Positions 27,671-36,874 of a stretch of 64,000 nucleotides of DNA are shown here, piece after piece. The translations under genes and the position numbers were made by a program. The notes under the pieces were generated by a model, which was not told the DNA's origin, made no database searches, and saw only the letters and a program-made list of their open reading frames with translations. The first letter of the stretch is position 1, and each line of letters starts with the position of its first letter. Source of the stretch: Virgibacillus ihumii (GTDB lineage Bacteria; Bacillota; Bacilli; Bacillales; Amphibacillaceae); the NCBI RefSeq assembly GCF_902726655.1, contig NZ_CACVAN010000001.1, forward strand, positions 1,798,001 to 1,862,000, given 5' to 3'.

Positions 27671-27716
27671 TATTTTATCTCCTTTCAATTCCGGACTCAA
27701 TCCGGATTTAACCCTT

Positions 27717-28664
27717 TCATAACAACGATTGAATCACATTATTATCAATATTCCCACCTGAGACAAGTGCAACCATTCGCTTACCGTTTGGCGTGCTCCT
27801 TAAAGCAGCCGCTACGGAAACTGCAGCGGAGGCTTCAATAACCTGCTTCATTCTTGTTAACACCATGCTAAAAGCTTCCTTAATCGCTTCCTCTTCTACT
27901 AATACAATGTCATCCACATAACGCTGGATCACCGGAAATGTTAGTTCTCCCGGTATTGAAGTCCGCAGCCCATCCGCAATGGTGGTCGTACCGCCAATAT
28001 TTACGCGTTCACCTTTGTTGAGTGATAAGTATGTATCATTCGCTATTGCTGGTTCTGCCCCAATCACCCGGATGGACGGCTTGGTTTCTTTTATTGCTGT
28101 TAATACACCGGATATTAATCCGCCACCGCCAATTGGTACATATACTTCATCGATGTCTTTAACTTGTTCAATTATTTCCAGTCCTACCGTTCCTTGACCA
28201 GCCATAATCAGGGGATCATCATAGGGCGGAATATACGTCCCTTTCTCCACTTCACAAATTTCCTTTGCCCTTTTAATACGTTCTTCTGACGTGGTTCCGC
28301 AAAACTCCACGTTACCATGATATGCTTTGATTGCTTTAAGCTTATTAACCGAAGCGTCTTCTGGAACAACAATTGTCGATGGAATGTCAAGCTGATTTGC
28401 AATGTAGGCAACTGCTTGGCCATGATTGCCGGATGATGCAGCAATGATTGAGTTCGGATTCAATCGTGCTGCTGCATCCTTTACTTTGTTTGTCGCACCT
28501 CTTATTTTAAACGATCCCGTCTTTTGCAAGTGTTCACACTTTAAAAAAAGTTGATTTCTGGCATTGGCAGAAATCATATTGGAAGTCATCATCGGCGTCA
28601 TTTTTACGATATCGGAAATATTTTCTCTTGCTTGATGAATCTGCTCAAGATTTATCAAATTCAA
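27717..28664 (-). CDS. Threonine/serine dehydratase-type PLP enzyme
   Basis: A 315-residue fold-type II PLP enzyme. PLP Lys is in GSFKIRGA, the substrate Asn loop is ASSGNHGQAVA and the phosphate-binding Gly loop is IGGGGLISG. It lacks the C-terminal ACT regulatory domain, so it resembles catabolic threonine dehydratases or serine racemases. TTG 28664 follows AAAGGAG; an upstream in-frame start has none. Its presence between a thioesterase and an SDR suggests a specialised catabolic role, unresolved. Confidence 0.87.
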   Translation of the reverse strand: MNLINLEQIHQARENISDIVKMTPMMTSNMISANARNQLFLKCEHLQKTGSFKIRGATNKVKDAAARLNPNSIIAASSGNHGQAVAYIANQLDIPSTIVVPEDASVNKLKAIKAYHGNVEFCGTTSEERIKRAKEICEVEKGTYIPPYDDPLIMAGQGTVGLEIIEQVKDIDEVYVPIGGGGLISGVLTAIKETKPSIRVIGAEPAIANDTYLSLNKGERVNIGGTTTIADGLRTSIPGELTFPVIQRYVDDIVLVEEEAIKEAFSMVLTRMKQVIEASAAVSVAAALRSTPNGKRMVALVSGGNIDNNVIQSLL

Positions 28665-28693
28665 GTCAACTCCTTTTCGCGATACCAATTCCT

Positions 28694-29179
28694 TTATTGA
28701 TTGGATACCTCACGTTTGATTCGTTCAAAAATATCCGGAGCAGTTTTATCAATCCGGGCAGGTTTCCACTTTTTGTTGAGCCACATATGGAGCGTACTTC
28801 CGCTTACAAGCAGCTCTCCCTCCTTTTCTTTGCCAGCCCCCTCGCCTGAAACCTTTTGCGCCAAAAACCTTTCTTCGTCAATCTTGCGCACCTCATAGTC
28901 AAACTGCAGTTTAATTGGTGTATAATGTCCAATTTTAGTATACACTGCTACACATTCATTGTAGGCTGCCGACTTATGGTAATTAATATCCAGATTCAGG
29001 ACTGGCAAAAGCAGTCCCAAATCCTCGATATCACTGTAGGCAATGCCAGCCTCCTGCATCATCTCTGTCCGGCCCATCTCAAACCAGTTAACATAGTTGC
29101 CATGATGCACGACACCCATTTGATCGGTATCTTTGTAATAAACACGCAGTAAATGTTCATGCCAAGTCTCATCCACCAT
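28694..29179 (-). CDS. Acyl-CoA thioesterase (YbgC/4-hydroxybenzoyl-CoA type)
   Basis: A 161-residue hot-dog-fold thioesterase with the family signature YKDTDQMGVVHHGNYVNWFE, including the active Asp. ATG 29179 follows AGGAGTGATA. It lies directly after the acyl-CoA ligase gene, so may release a product formed from that ligase's acyl-CoA or recycle CoA. Substrate undetermined. Confidence 0.88.
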   Translation of the reverse strand: MVDETWHEHLLRVYYKDTDQMGVVHHGNYVNWFEMGRTEMMQEAGIAYSDIEDLGLLLPVLNLDINYHKSAAYNECVAVYTKIGHYTPIKLQFDYEVRKIDEERFLAQKVSGEGAGKEKEGELLVSGSTLHMWLNKKWKPARIDKTAPDIFERIKREVSNQ

Positions 29180-29221
29180 TATCACTCCTGTCTGTACATC
29201 GCTTAAACCTTTCGCCTGTTC

Positions 29222-30970
29222 TCAGCGTTTCCGCTCAATTCGTTCCTCCGCCATTTCTTTCAACCGGAATTTCTGTACCTTACTCGTACTTGTTAACGGC
29301 CAGTCAGATGCTTCGATAAACCAGACGTGGCGCGGAATCTTAAACCGTGCAACACGCGATGAGCACCAATCAATAATATCCCGGCGTACACACGATTCAC
29401 CAGGTTTTAATTCCACAAAAGCAGCGCCTGCTTCTGTTGTTACCTTGTCCGGAACACCAACGATGAAAACTTGATTAACCGCAGGATGTTCAGCAATCAC
29501 TTCTTCCACCTCTCTCGGTGCCACGAGTTCCCCTGATACCTTGTACAAGTCACTTGTCCGCCCAAGCAGTTCAATGTATCCATTTTCATCAATACGCCCG
29601 ACATCACCCGTATGCAGCCAGCCGTCTTTGTCAATTGCCTTGGCCGTTTCATCAGGTTTATTATAATACCCGTTTGTAACCGTACAGCCCCTAATGACTA
29701 GCGCACCAACAGAACCCGGCTCCAAATCCTCACCCGTTTCCGGATCGCTTGTTTTATATTGAACCGTACTGCCATTAAATTCGGGAAGCCCAGCGGCGCC
29801 TCCAAGTTTTGGCCGTCCGACACGTGTCGCAATTCGTTCGATAGGATCATCCAGCTCAGTCGTCACACCAGATGACGTCACCTCCGTCTGTCCATATCCG
29901 GTGAGAATTTCCGTTAAGCCCAGCGTCTTCACAGCATTTTCCCACACATGAACCGGAGCGGGTGCCGCACCACACCATATTGCAAACAAGTGTGACAAAT
30001 CAAATTCGGACACCCGCTCCGGTTCATTCAGCAGTGGGACAAGCATCGATGGCACACAAAGAAAATCATTCGCCTTGTACGCCTCCATTTTTTCCAACGC
30101 CGAAAGCGGGGAAAACCGTGATGCCGATATTAACGATCCACCGACAAACGACATTCCCAAAATACCTTCAACGATGGCAAAACAATGGTAAAATGGCAAC
30201 GGCGCAAATGTTACACGGCCATCTTCAATCGCACGGCTCAAACATGTACTGTAGGAACAACGCAGCAAATGATCATGGGTCAGCATCACGCCTTTTGGCT
30301 TACCGGTTGAGCCCGATGTATACATGATCTGTGCCACCTCATCCGGATATAATGATGCATTATATCTCGCGTCCAGTTCTGCCTCTGAAGCAGCCTCGCC
30401 CCCGGCATAAAAATCATCCCAGTCTATAAAAAACTGATCTGCAGAATCTCCAGTGGACATACATACAACATGCTCCAAGACACTAGCTTCCTGAAATGCC
30501 GGATCATCCAATAAATCCTTTACAAAACCAGCAGTATCATTGCCTTTAATCCGATCATGAAGCAAAAGATAGCTGGAATCAGATTGTTGCAGGATATACC
30601 CCAGTTCATCCCGGCTTAACATCGTGTTGATTGGGATAAAAACAGCCCCAACTATTGATGCGGCAATCATCAGCGATGGATAGACCTTATCATTTTCCAT
30701 TAACACAGCGATATGCTCACGTCGTTTTACACCGAGTTTCAGGAATGATTTGGCATAACGAAGTGCCTCTGTCCATACCTTCCCATATGTCACCGTGTCA
30801 TCCTCTATGTAAATGAATGGCCGGTTCGCGTATTGCCGGCACATTTCTGAAAAATGCTCCGCAACCGTATGCCGTGGCCACTCTGGAAAGCATTGCTCCA
30901 GTGCCGCCCGTCTTTCTTCTATTGAAAATTCGCTCCCAATTTTAGATTGATGCTGTGTGTTTTCGGGCAT
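29222..30970 (-). CDS. AMP-forming acyl-CoA synthetase
   Basis: A 582-residue ANL-superfamily ligase. The P-loop-like YTSGSTGKPKGV, the GYGQTEVTSSG segment, the WLHTGDVGRIDENGY hinge region and a C-terminal Lys in STSKVQKF are all present, so adenylation and thioesterification domains are complete. It activates a carboxylic acid with ATP and CoA. Start 30970 follows GAAAGGAGATGTCAT. First gene of the unit ending at 26879. The substrate class (medium-chain, cyclic or aromatic) is not resolved. Confidence 0.9.
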   Translation of the reverse strand: MPENTQHQSKIGSEFSIEERRAALEQCFPEWPRHTVAEHFSEMCRQYANRPFIYIEDDTVTYGKVWTEALRYAKSFLKLGVKRREHIAVLMENDKVYPSLMIAASIVGAVFIPINTMLSRDELGYILQQSDSSYLLLHDRIKGNDTAGFVKDLLDDPAFQEASVLEHVVCMSTGDSADQFFIDWDDFYAGGEAASEAELDARYNASLYPDEVAQIMYTSGSTGKPKGVMLTHDHLLRCSYSTCLSRAIEDGRVTFAPLPFYHCFAIVEGILGMSFVGGSLISASRFSPLSALEKMEAYKANDFLCVPSMLVPLLNEPERVSEFDLSHLFAIWCGAAPAPVHVWENAVKTLGLTEILTGYGQTEVTSSGVTTELDDPIERIATRVGRPKLGGAAGLPEFNGSTVQYKTSDPETGEDLEPGSVGALVIRGCTVTNGYYNKPDETAKAIDKDGWLHTGDVGRIDENGYIELLGRTSDLYKVSGELVAPREVEEVIAEHPAVNQVFIVGVPDKVTTEAGAAFVELKPGESCVRRDIIDWCSSRVARFKIPRHVWFIEASDWPLTSTSKVQKFRLKEMAEERIERKR

Positions 30971-31130
30971 ATGACATCTCCTTTCAGACTGAATCTATTG
31001 ATATTATATCGTTTTCTTGGATTGGTAGAAAGGAATACCGGTCAGTTGCATATTTGTCGTCTAAATTTGTTATTTCCCGGGGAATAGTGTCGGATGGATG
31101 GTGTACTCTATCAGAACATGATAATCAATT

Positions 31131-31220
31131 AGAAAACTCGGTTGTCACCAAGCCTTTGGGTGACAACCATAGTTGCACTTATGCAATAAGAAAGGATTTT
31201 AGACTTTCTTAACTACCAAA
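31131..31220 (-). repeat. Dispersed two-hairpin intergenic repeat, copy 2
   Basis: Near-identical to 545-634. Its first hairpin is perfect (GGTTGTCACC, loop AAGCCTTTG, GGTGACAACC); the second pairs AAGAAAG with CTTTCTT. It sits just past the terminator of the M20 hydrolase operon, the same position and orientation relative to the neighbouring gene as copy 1. The rest of 30971-31130 holds only the ligase upstream region. Confidence 0.75.
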
Positions 31221-31253
31221 AAAACAGCCCCATCCTCCAAAAAGGATAGGGCT
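31218..31253 (-). terminator. Terminator of the M20/AbgT operon
   Basis: On the minus strand AGCCCTATCCT pairs with AGGATGGGGCT (one G-T) and runs into a T tract; it follows the stop at 31263. Confidence 0.85.
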
Positions 31254-31262
31254 CTTATTGTA

Positions 31263-32546
31263 TTATTTTTCTATCGTACTCAACTTGGCCGCTGAATCAA
31301 ATAAAATCTCTGCTGCCTGTAAAAGTGTATCTTCATTTATATCAAACCTTTCATTGTGATGTCCTGCGGCTAATTCTGTTCCAAATATACAGTAGGTTCC
31401 ATAACCGCCCCTCTTTTGAACAGCATCAATAAAGAATGTAGCGTCCTCTGACCCAGCACTTTCATTACTTTCAAGAACACCGGTAAGACCAGCATCCTGC
31501 GCACATTCTTGAAGAACTGCAGCAACCTCTGTGGAACAGGTACAACTTTTTCCTTCTCCAACAAGTTCAATGTCATATTCCAGCTGATACATAGCGGCTG
31601 CACCAGCCACAATGGACTCAGCCTGTTTTTTTACGTACTCATTAATTTCGGAAGTTTCTCCACGCGTTTCCACTTTCAACGCAGCATTATCCGGAATTAT
31701 GTTTCGACCACTACCTGCATGCATCTCCCCAACATTAATTCTTGTTTTGCCATTAGAGTGACGGGAGATTGCAGTCAGATTAATTGCAGCATTCGCTGCT
31801 GCCAATAATGCATTTTTTCCTTCTTCCGGATTTCCTCCTGCATGCGAAGCGACACCTTTAAATGAAACATCCAATTTGGAAGTGGATAAAAACCCATTAT
31901 TGGAAGCTACAACATGATTATGCGGTACACCGATTCCGATGTGTGAAGCAATCAAATAATCAACATCAGATACTACACCTGCCTCCACCATCGATTTAGC
32001 ACCGCGGGTTCCTTCCTCTGCAGGTTGAAAAATTAATTTGAATTTGCCGCGTAACTCATCTTTCTTTGCCGCAAGTAAGGAGGCCAGCCCGAGTCCAATC
32101 GATGTGTGTGCATCATGACCGCAAGCATGCATATTATTATTGATGGAACGAAAGCCTTTTTTTAAAGGTGCATGATTTTCACTGGTAGATTCATAGATAG
32201 GAAGTGCATCCATATCAACCCGGTAAGCAATCGTGGGACCACTCTTATGCGTATCCAGAATTGCAACGATTCCAGTATAGCCCTCTGAAAAATAATCGAG
32301 ATAGTCAGCATTCGCACCATTCTCTTTTGCCCAGGCAAGGTGTTTCTTTGTCTCCGTTTCATTTGGTTTCCCCATACAGTGATCCGCCGACATAACTTTT
32401 TTACCCATTTGCAATTCAAATCCTAGATCATCAAGAATACTTGCCACAATAGATGCTGTTCGCATTTCCAAAAAGCCGGTTTCCGGATATTGATGAAAAT
32501 CCCTTCTCCACTTCACTAAGTTTTGTGCTAAAACCTCTTTACTCAT
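31263..32546 (-). CDS. M20 amidohydrolase, AbgA-like (p-aminobenzoyl-glutamate hydrolase type)
   Basis: A 427-residue zinc-dependent M20D hydrolase. Metal ligands are visible in MHACGHDAHTS, PAEEGTRGAKSM and FGTELAAGHHNERFD. The long N-terminal insertion after the first strand fits AbgA-type subunits. It is the last gene of an operon with an AbgT-type carrier and an AbgB-like partner, with spacing of about 36 bases. In Escherichia coli AbgA and AbgB form a heterodimer hydrolysing p-aminobenzoyl-glutamate; the substrate here may be that or another N-acyl amino acid. Confidence 0.87.
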   Translation of the reverse strand: MSKEVLAQNLVKWRRDFHQYPETGFLEMRTASIVASILDDLGFELQMGKKVMSADHCMGKPNETETKKHLAWAKENGANADYLDYFSEGYTGIVAILDTHKSGPTIAYRVDMDALPIYESTSENHAPLKKGFRSINNNMHACGHDAHTSIGLGLASLLAAKKDELRGKFKLIFQPAEEGTRGAKSMVEAGVVSDVDYLIASHIGIGVPHNHVVASNNGFLSTSKLDVSFKGVASHAGGNPEEGKNALLAAANAAINLTAISRHSNGKTRINVGEMHAGSGRNIIPDNAALKVETRGETSEINEYVKKQAESIVAGAAAMYQLEYDIELVGEGKSCTCSTEVAAVLQECAQDAGLTGVLESNESAGSEDATFFIDAVQKRGGYGTYCIFGTELAAGHHNERFDINEDTLLQAAEILFDSAAKLSTIEK

Positions 32547-32582
32547 TTTACTCTCTCCCCAAATAATTTTAGGATAAATTTA

Positions 32583-34094
32583 TTACATATACGTATGGAC
32601 ACCAGGACCGTATGGAAGACCTGTGAAATAAAAGATTAACAGCAATACGATCCAGGAAAGAAGGAACGTAATAGAATATGGCAGCATCAGTGAGATATAA
32701 CTTCCGATATTAGTATTCTTATCATACTTGCGCATAAAAGCAAGAATAATAACCATATAAGGAAACAATGGTGTTATTATATTGATGGACGAGTCCGCAA
32801 TACGATAAGCAACCTGTGTAAATCCCGGAGAATATCCCAACTGCATAAACATTGGAACGAATATAGGTGCTTCTATTGCCCATTTAGCTGAACCGGATGT
32901 GATCAGGAAGTTCATTAAACCAGTAAAAATAATATATCCGATAATCAATCCAATTCCCGTAAATTCAATGTCTTTCAAAAATTCGGCACCATTTACTGCA
33001 ACCCATGTACCCAGATTGGACCAATTAAAGAATGCAATAAACTGTGCGATCGCAAATACGAGAACTATATAGCTGGACATATCTTTCATTGATTCAGCCA
33101 TATAATCACTTACATCTTTACCGGATTTAATCTTTTTAACAGTTATACCAAAGGCAACACCAATTACTACAAAGAACACAAATATTATTGGAACGATTCC
33201 GTCCAAAAATGGAGATGGTACAATCCCACCTTCGTCGTTGCGCAGCGGACTGTCAGGCAGAAATATTACAGTCACAACAATTGCCCAGTATACAAGACCT
33301 GCAATTAAGGCATTAATAAAACCCTTTTTAGCATTTGGTAGTTCCTCCGTATCTTCCTCTTCTACTGCGCCCCCTTTATATTCACCTAACCTTGGTTCAA
33401 CAATCTTGGTAGTTACCAGTCCGCCAACAATAGTTAACATAAATGTAGAAACAATATTAAAGTACCAGTTAGCTACAGCAGTAACCGTAATGGAATCATT
33501 TATTAGTGCAGCTGCTTCCGTTGATATCCCTGCCAACAAGGCATCCGTACCAGCAACAAATAGATTGGCGGTAAAACCTGCTCCGGCACCAGCGAAACCA
33601 GCTGCTAAACCCGCAAGCGGGTGCCTTCCCACTTTGTAGAAAACCAATGCACCTAGAGGGGGTATTAGAACAACAGCAGCATCAGATGCTAAGTTACCCA
33701 ATATACCTACGAAAACCACAGTATATGTGAGCAGAAAAGGAGGTGACTTTAATATTGTCTTTCTAATGGCATAATCCAATAACCCAACCTTTTCAGCTAA
33801 TCCAATTCCCAACATCATAACTAATACGAGTCCTAATGGCGCAAATCCAGTGAAATTTTCCAGCAACGATGTGAGAATAAACTGTATACCTTCCTCAGAA
33901 AGTAAATTTTTGATTGGTATTTCCTCGCCACTTCCCGGATGAACTACTGAGGCACCCGTAAGATTAAGAAAATAGGAAATAACAACCATGAGCAAAGCCA
34001 AACCAATAAATAAAACAAATGGATCCGGCAACTTATTTCCAACCCGTTCAACCAAATCCAGAAATCTTTGAAACAAACCCTTTTTGTTTTTCAT
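32583..34094 (-). CDS. AbgT-family transporter
   Basis: A 503-residue membrane protein of the AbgT family, about 12 membrane segments, with the family-typical RVGNKLPDPFVLF near the N-terminus and APIFVPMFMQLGYSPGFTQVAYRIADSSINIITPL in the substrate region. Start 34094 follows GAGGGATTTG; a GTG four codons upstream is less well placed. It lies between the AbgB- and AbgA-like genes and would import their substrate. Confidence 0.92.
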   Translation of the reverse strand: MKNKKGLFQRFLDLVERVGNKLPDPFVLFIGLALLMVVISYFLNLTGASVVHPGSGEEIPIKNLLSEEGIQFILTSLLENFTGFAPLGLVLVMMLGIGLAEKVGLLDYAIRKTILKSPPFLLTYTVVFVGILGNLASDAAVVLIPPLGALVFYKVGRHPLAGLAAGFAGAGAGFTANLFVAGTDALLAGISTEAAALINDSITVTAVANWYFNIVSTFMLTIVGGLVTTKIVEPRLGEYKGGAVEEEDTEELPNAKKGFINALIAGLVYWAIVVTVIFLPDSPLRNDEGGIVPSPFLDGIVPIIFVFFVVIGVAFGITVKKIKSGKDVSDYMAESMKDMSSYIVLVFAIAQFIAFFNWSNLGTWVAVNGAEFLKDIEFTGIGLIIGYIIFTGLMNFLITSGSAKWAIEAPIFVPMFMQLGYSPGFTQVAYRIADSSINIITPLFPYMVIILAFMRKYDKNTNIGSYISLMLPYSITFLLSWIVLLLIFYFTGLPYGPGVHTYM

Positions 34095-34121
34095 CAAATC
34101 CCTCACTTTTGAAAATTATTG

Positions 34122-35552
34122 TTAACGCTCATTCAATTTGGAAGGACTTACACCTTTTGGAATAGGATTGGTGTAGTCATTTTTTTTCCTAAAATGCTGA
34201 AATTCCGTTTTAACATTATTTAAATCTTCTTCAGATTCAAATAGGTTAATCCCGGTTAAAGCCATACTTGCAGCTGCCCGGAGCATTCCTCGATTTGCAT
34301 AATTGCTTAACCCCTGTGATGTCATTTGCCACGTGTGTAGTGCAGTTCCCAGTGCTGATGTTGCAGAGGTCAACTGTGCAGTCGGTACAACCCAGCTTAC
34401 ATCAGCAACATCTGTAGATCCCGCCAGAATCCCCCTGGATTCAACATAAGGCGAAATAGTGTCAGCTAGATATTTTCCGTCAAATTCACTACCATCACCC
34501 ATATATCCAAAACCTGTCATCGGATCCAAATAATTTTCCTGTTCAGACTCCTTAAAAGTAGACCATATCTCTTTAGCAAACGCTTTTTCACTTTCCGATG
34601 GACTTCCCGCCCCAATTTCTTTCAAATTCTGATACAGCAATTTTTCCAGACTGCGGTTTTGAATGTAGTTGGAACATGCTTTATCAAACTCTACTGTTAC
34701 TTCTGTTTCCGTCATCATCGCTGCACCCTCAGCAATTTTACAGATTCGTTTATACATCTCATCTACCTGTTTAACCTTTGGGGCACGTATGAGGTAAAGA
34801 ACTTCCGCATTCGCTTGGACCACATTCGGTGAAATACCTCCTGTATTCGTAACGGCATAATGAATGCGTGCTTCCGGAATGACATGCTCCCGCATATAAT
34901 TAACACCAACATTCATAAGCTCCACTGCGTCCAGCGCACTTCTTCCCAAGTGTGGGACATTAGCAGCATGTGCTGCTGTACCCTTAAACTTGAAAAATAC
35001 TTGGTAGTTTGCCAGACTCGACAGGCTCATAATCGCATTGGCCGGGGAAGGATGCCATGTTAATGCTGCATCCACACCCTCAAATACTCCCTCTCGAACC
35101 ATAAAGGTTTTTCCAGATCCACCTTCTTCCCCGGGACACCCGAAAAATTTCACAGTGCCAGGAAAATTGTTTGCTTTAAGGTAACTTTTCACTGCACATG
35201 CCGCAGCAAAAGCGCCGGTTCCTAACAGATTATGTCCGCAGCCATGACCAACATCAGGCTCCGTTGACTGATAGGATGTTTCATTCGGTTTCTGACCTAA
35301 ACCTGATAACGCATCAAATTCGCCCAAAAAGCCAATAACCGGTTGACCGGAGCCATACGTTGCGCTAAATGCCGTTTCAATATTGGCAACATTTTGATTC
35401 ACCGTAAACCCCTGTTTTTCACATTCCTTTGCCAAATATTCGGCTGAAGTATACTCCTCAAACCTTGTTTCCGGATGATTATATATAAATGAACTAACTT
35501 CTTTGAAATAGGATTCATGATCTTTTAAATACTGTTCAACAAACTTTTTCAT
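34122..35552 (-). CDS. M20 amidohydrolase, AbgB-like
   Basis: A 476-residue M20D hydrolase longer than the AbgA-like partner, with GHGCGHNLLGTGA and GCPGEEGGSGKTFM metal-binding segments and FLGEFDALSGLG near the N-terminus, the AbgB pattern. ATG 35552 follows GGAGGAATCGAAA. It sits 28 bases ahead of the transporter gene. Presumed partner of 31263-32546 in cleaving an amide between an acyl or aryl group and an amino acid. Confidence 0.88.
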   Translation of the reverse strand: MKKFVEQYLKDHESYFKEVSSFIYNHPETRFEEYTSAEYLAKECEKQGFTVNQNVANIETAFSATYGSGQPVIGFLGEFDALSGLGQKPNETSYQSTEPDVGHGCGHNLLGTGAFAAACAVKSYLKANNFPGTVKFFGCPGEEGGSGKTFMVREGVFEGVDAALTWHPSPANAIMSLSSLANYQVFFKFKGTAAHAANVPHLGRSALDAVELMNVGVNYMREHVIPEARIHYAVTNTGGISPNVVQANAEVLYLIRAPKVKQVDEMYKRICKIAEGAAMMTETEVTVEFDKACSNYIQNRSLEKLLYQNLKEIGAGSPSESEKAFAKEIWSTFKESEQENYLDPMTGFGYMGDGSEFDGKYLADTISPYVESRGILAGSTDVADVSWVVPTAQLTSATSALGTALHTWQMTSQGLSNYANRGMLRAAASMALTGINLFESEEDLNNVKTEFQHFRKKNDYTNPIPKGVSPSKLNER

Positions 35553-35583
35553 TTTCGATTCCTCCGACTATGTTTCTATTACA

Positions 35584-36831
35584 TTACTGTTTTGCTTCTA
35601 TTTGCAGGTATTCCGTTAATACCTTCGTTCCATTTACCAGATTGCTAATTTCCGTATATTCTTTTGGCTGATGACTGATACCGTCACGACAGGGAATAAA
35701 TAATAAGCCCGATGGCCACCTTGTAGCCATATTCATCACATCGTGACCCGCACCACTTACCATCAATTCCGTTTTAAACCCAAGCTGATGACCCGTTTCA
35801 AGTAATTTTGATTTAATTGTGTCGTCAAGAAAGACCGATTTATTTTCCACCAGTGTTTCCACTTCAATTTTCACCTGGTGTTTCTTTTCCGCTTCTTTGC
35901 AAAATTGCTTGATTTTCGTTACAAGGCTTTGTTTAGCTGTATCATCCACACTGCGGATATCAATGCCAAACTCTACTTTCGATGGAATACTTGTCATCGA
36001 ATTTGGCTTTACATCAACTGTACTCACCGTAGCTACAAGGTGCGGATCTTCCTGTTTATTTATGTGCTTTGTTAATTCTGATACATATTGAACCAGTGGG
36101 GCGATGGCAACTAGTGCATCATTTCGATTATTCATCGATGTAGTCCCGGTGTGATTGGCAATGCCAGATGCCGTTACCAACAATCGGGTAGGACGTGCGA
36201 TGCCTGTTACTACGCCTAAATCAGCATGACAGTCCTGTAATTTTCTTCCCTGTTCAATATGCAATTCCACAAATTGTTCCAGCCGTGATAGTGGCAGAGT
36301 AGCATCAGTTAAGTCTTCCCATTTCACTCCCATTTGCTCTACGGCTTCTTTTACAGTAATACCATCTCTGTCCCTGACTCCTTCTAATTCCTCAATCATC
36401 AGTTCACCCGAAATAGCTTTGCTTCCAATAGTCGAGACACCGAAACGAGCTGACTCCTCTGATATAAAACAAACAACCGCAATATTTTTTTTGGGGGTAA
36501 ACTGATTATCTTTCAGAATTTTAACCGCTGCCAGAGCAGATAACACACCCGCTACGCCGTCATACCCACCGCCATTGTAAACTGTGTCAAGATGAGACCC
36601 CAAGGCAATGGTGGGAGCAGTCTTATGAACGTTCCATATCGCCCATTGGTTCCCCACCCTATCCTGGTACGTATTCAGCCCTAACTCTTTGGCAATACGT
36701 ATAAATTGCTGGTGTGATTTGCGTTCCTCTTCTGTATAACCCAAACGATTATAGCCGTGCGGGTCCTCCATTCGTTCAACCAAATTTAATTCACATAGTT
36801 TTTGTTCTATCCATTCTTGTAAATTGAGCAT
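35584..36831 (-). CDS. M20 hydrolase of the hydantoinase/carbamoylase family
   Basis: A 415-residue zinc-dependent amidase resembling N-carbamoyl-L-amino-acid hydrolases and allantoate amidohydrolases: ALGSHLDTVYNGGGYDGVAGVL, SEESARFG, and VSGAGHDVMNMA with LFIPCRDGISHQPKEYT near the C-terminus. It is 31 bases ahead of the AbgB-like gene in the same operon, an unusual addition to an abg set, which hints that the imported compound carries a carbamoyl- or ureido-like group. Starts at 36831 behind GAGGTAGTGTC. Confidence 0.87.
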   Translation of the reverse strand: MLNLQEWIEQKLCELNLVERMEDPHGYNRLGYTEEERKSHQQFIRIAKELGLNTYQDRVGNQWAIWNVHKTAPTIALGSHLDTVYNGGGYDGVAGVLSALAAVKILKDNQFTPKKNIAVVCFISEESARFGVSTIGSKAISGELMIEELEGVRDRDGITVKEAVEQMGVKWEDLTDATLPLSRLEQFVELHIEQGRKLQDCHADLGVVTGIARPTRLLVTASGIANHTGTTSMNNRNDALVAIAPLVQYVSELTKHINKQEDPHLVATVSTVDVKPNSMTSIPSKVEFGIDIRSVDDTAKQSLVTKIKQFCKEAEKKHQVKIEVETLVENKSVFLDDTIKSKLLETGHQLGFKTELMVSGAGHDVMNMATRWPSGLLFIPCRDGISHQPKEYTEISNLVNGTKVLTEYLQIEAKQ

Positions 36832-36874
36832 GACACTACCTCATTTTCGAATTAATATACAAGCGCCATCCAAA

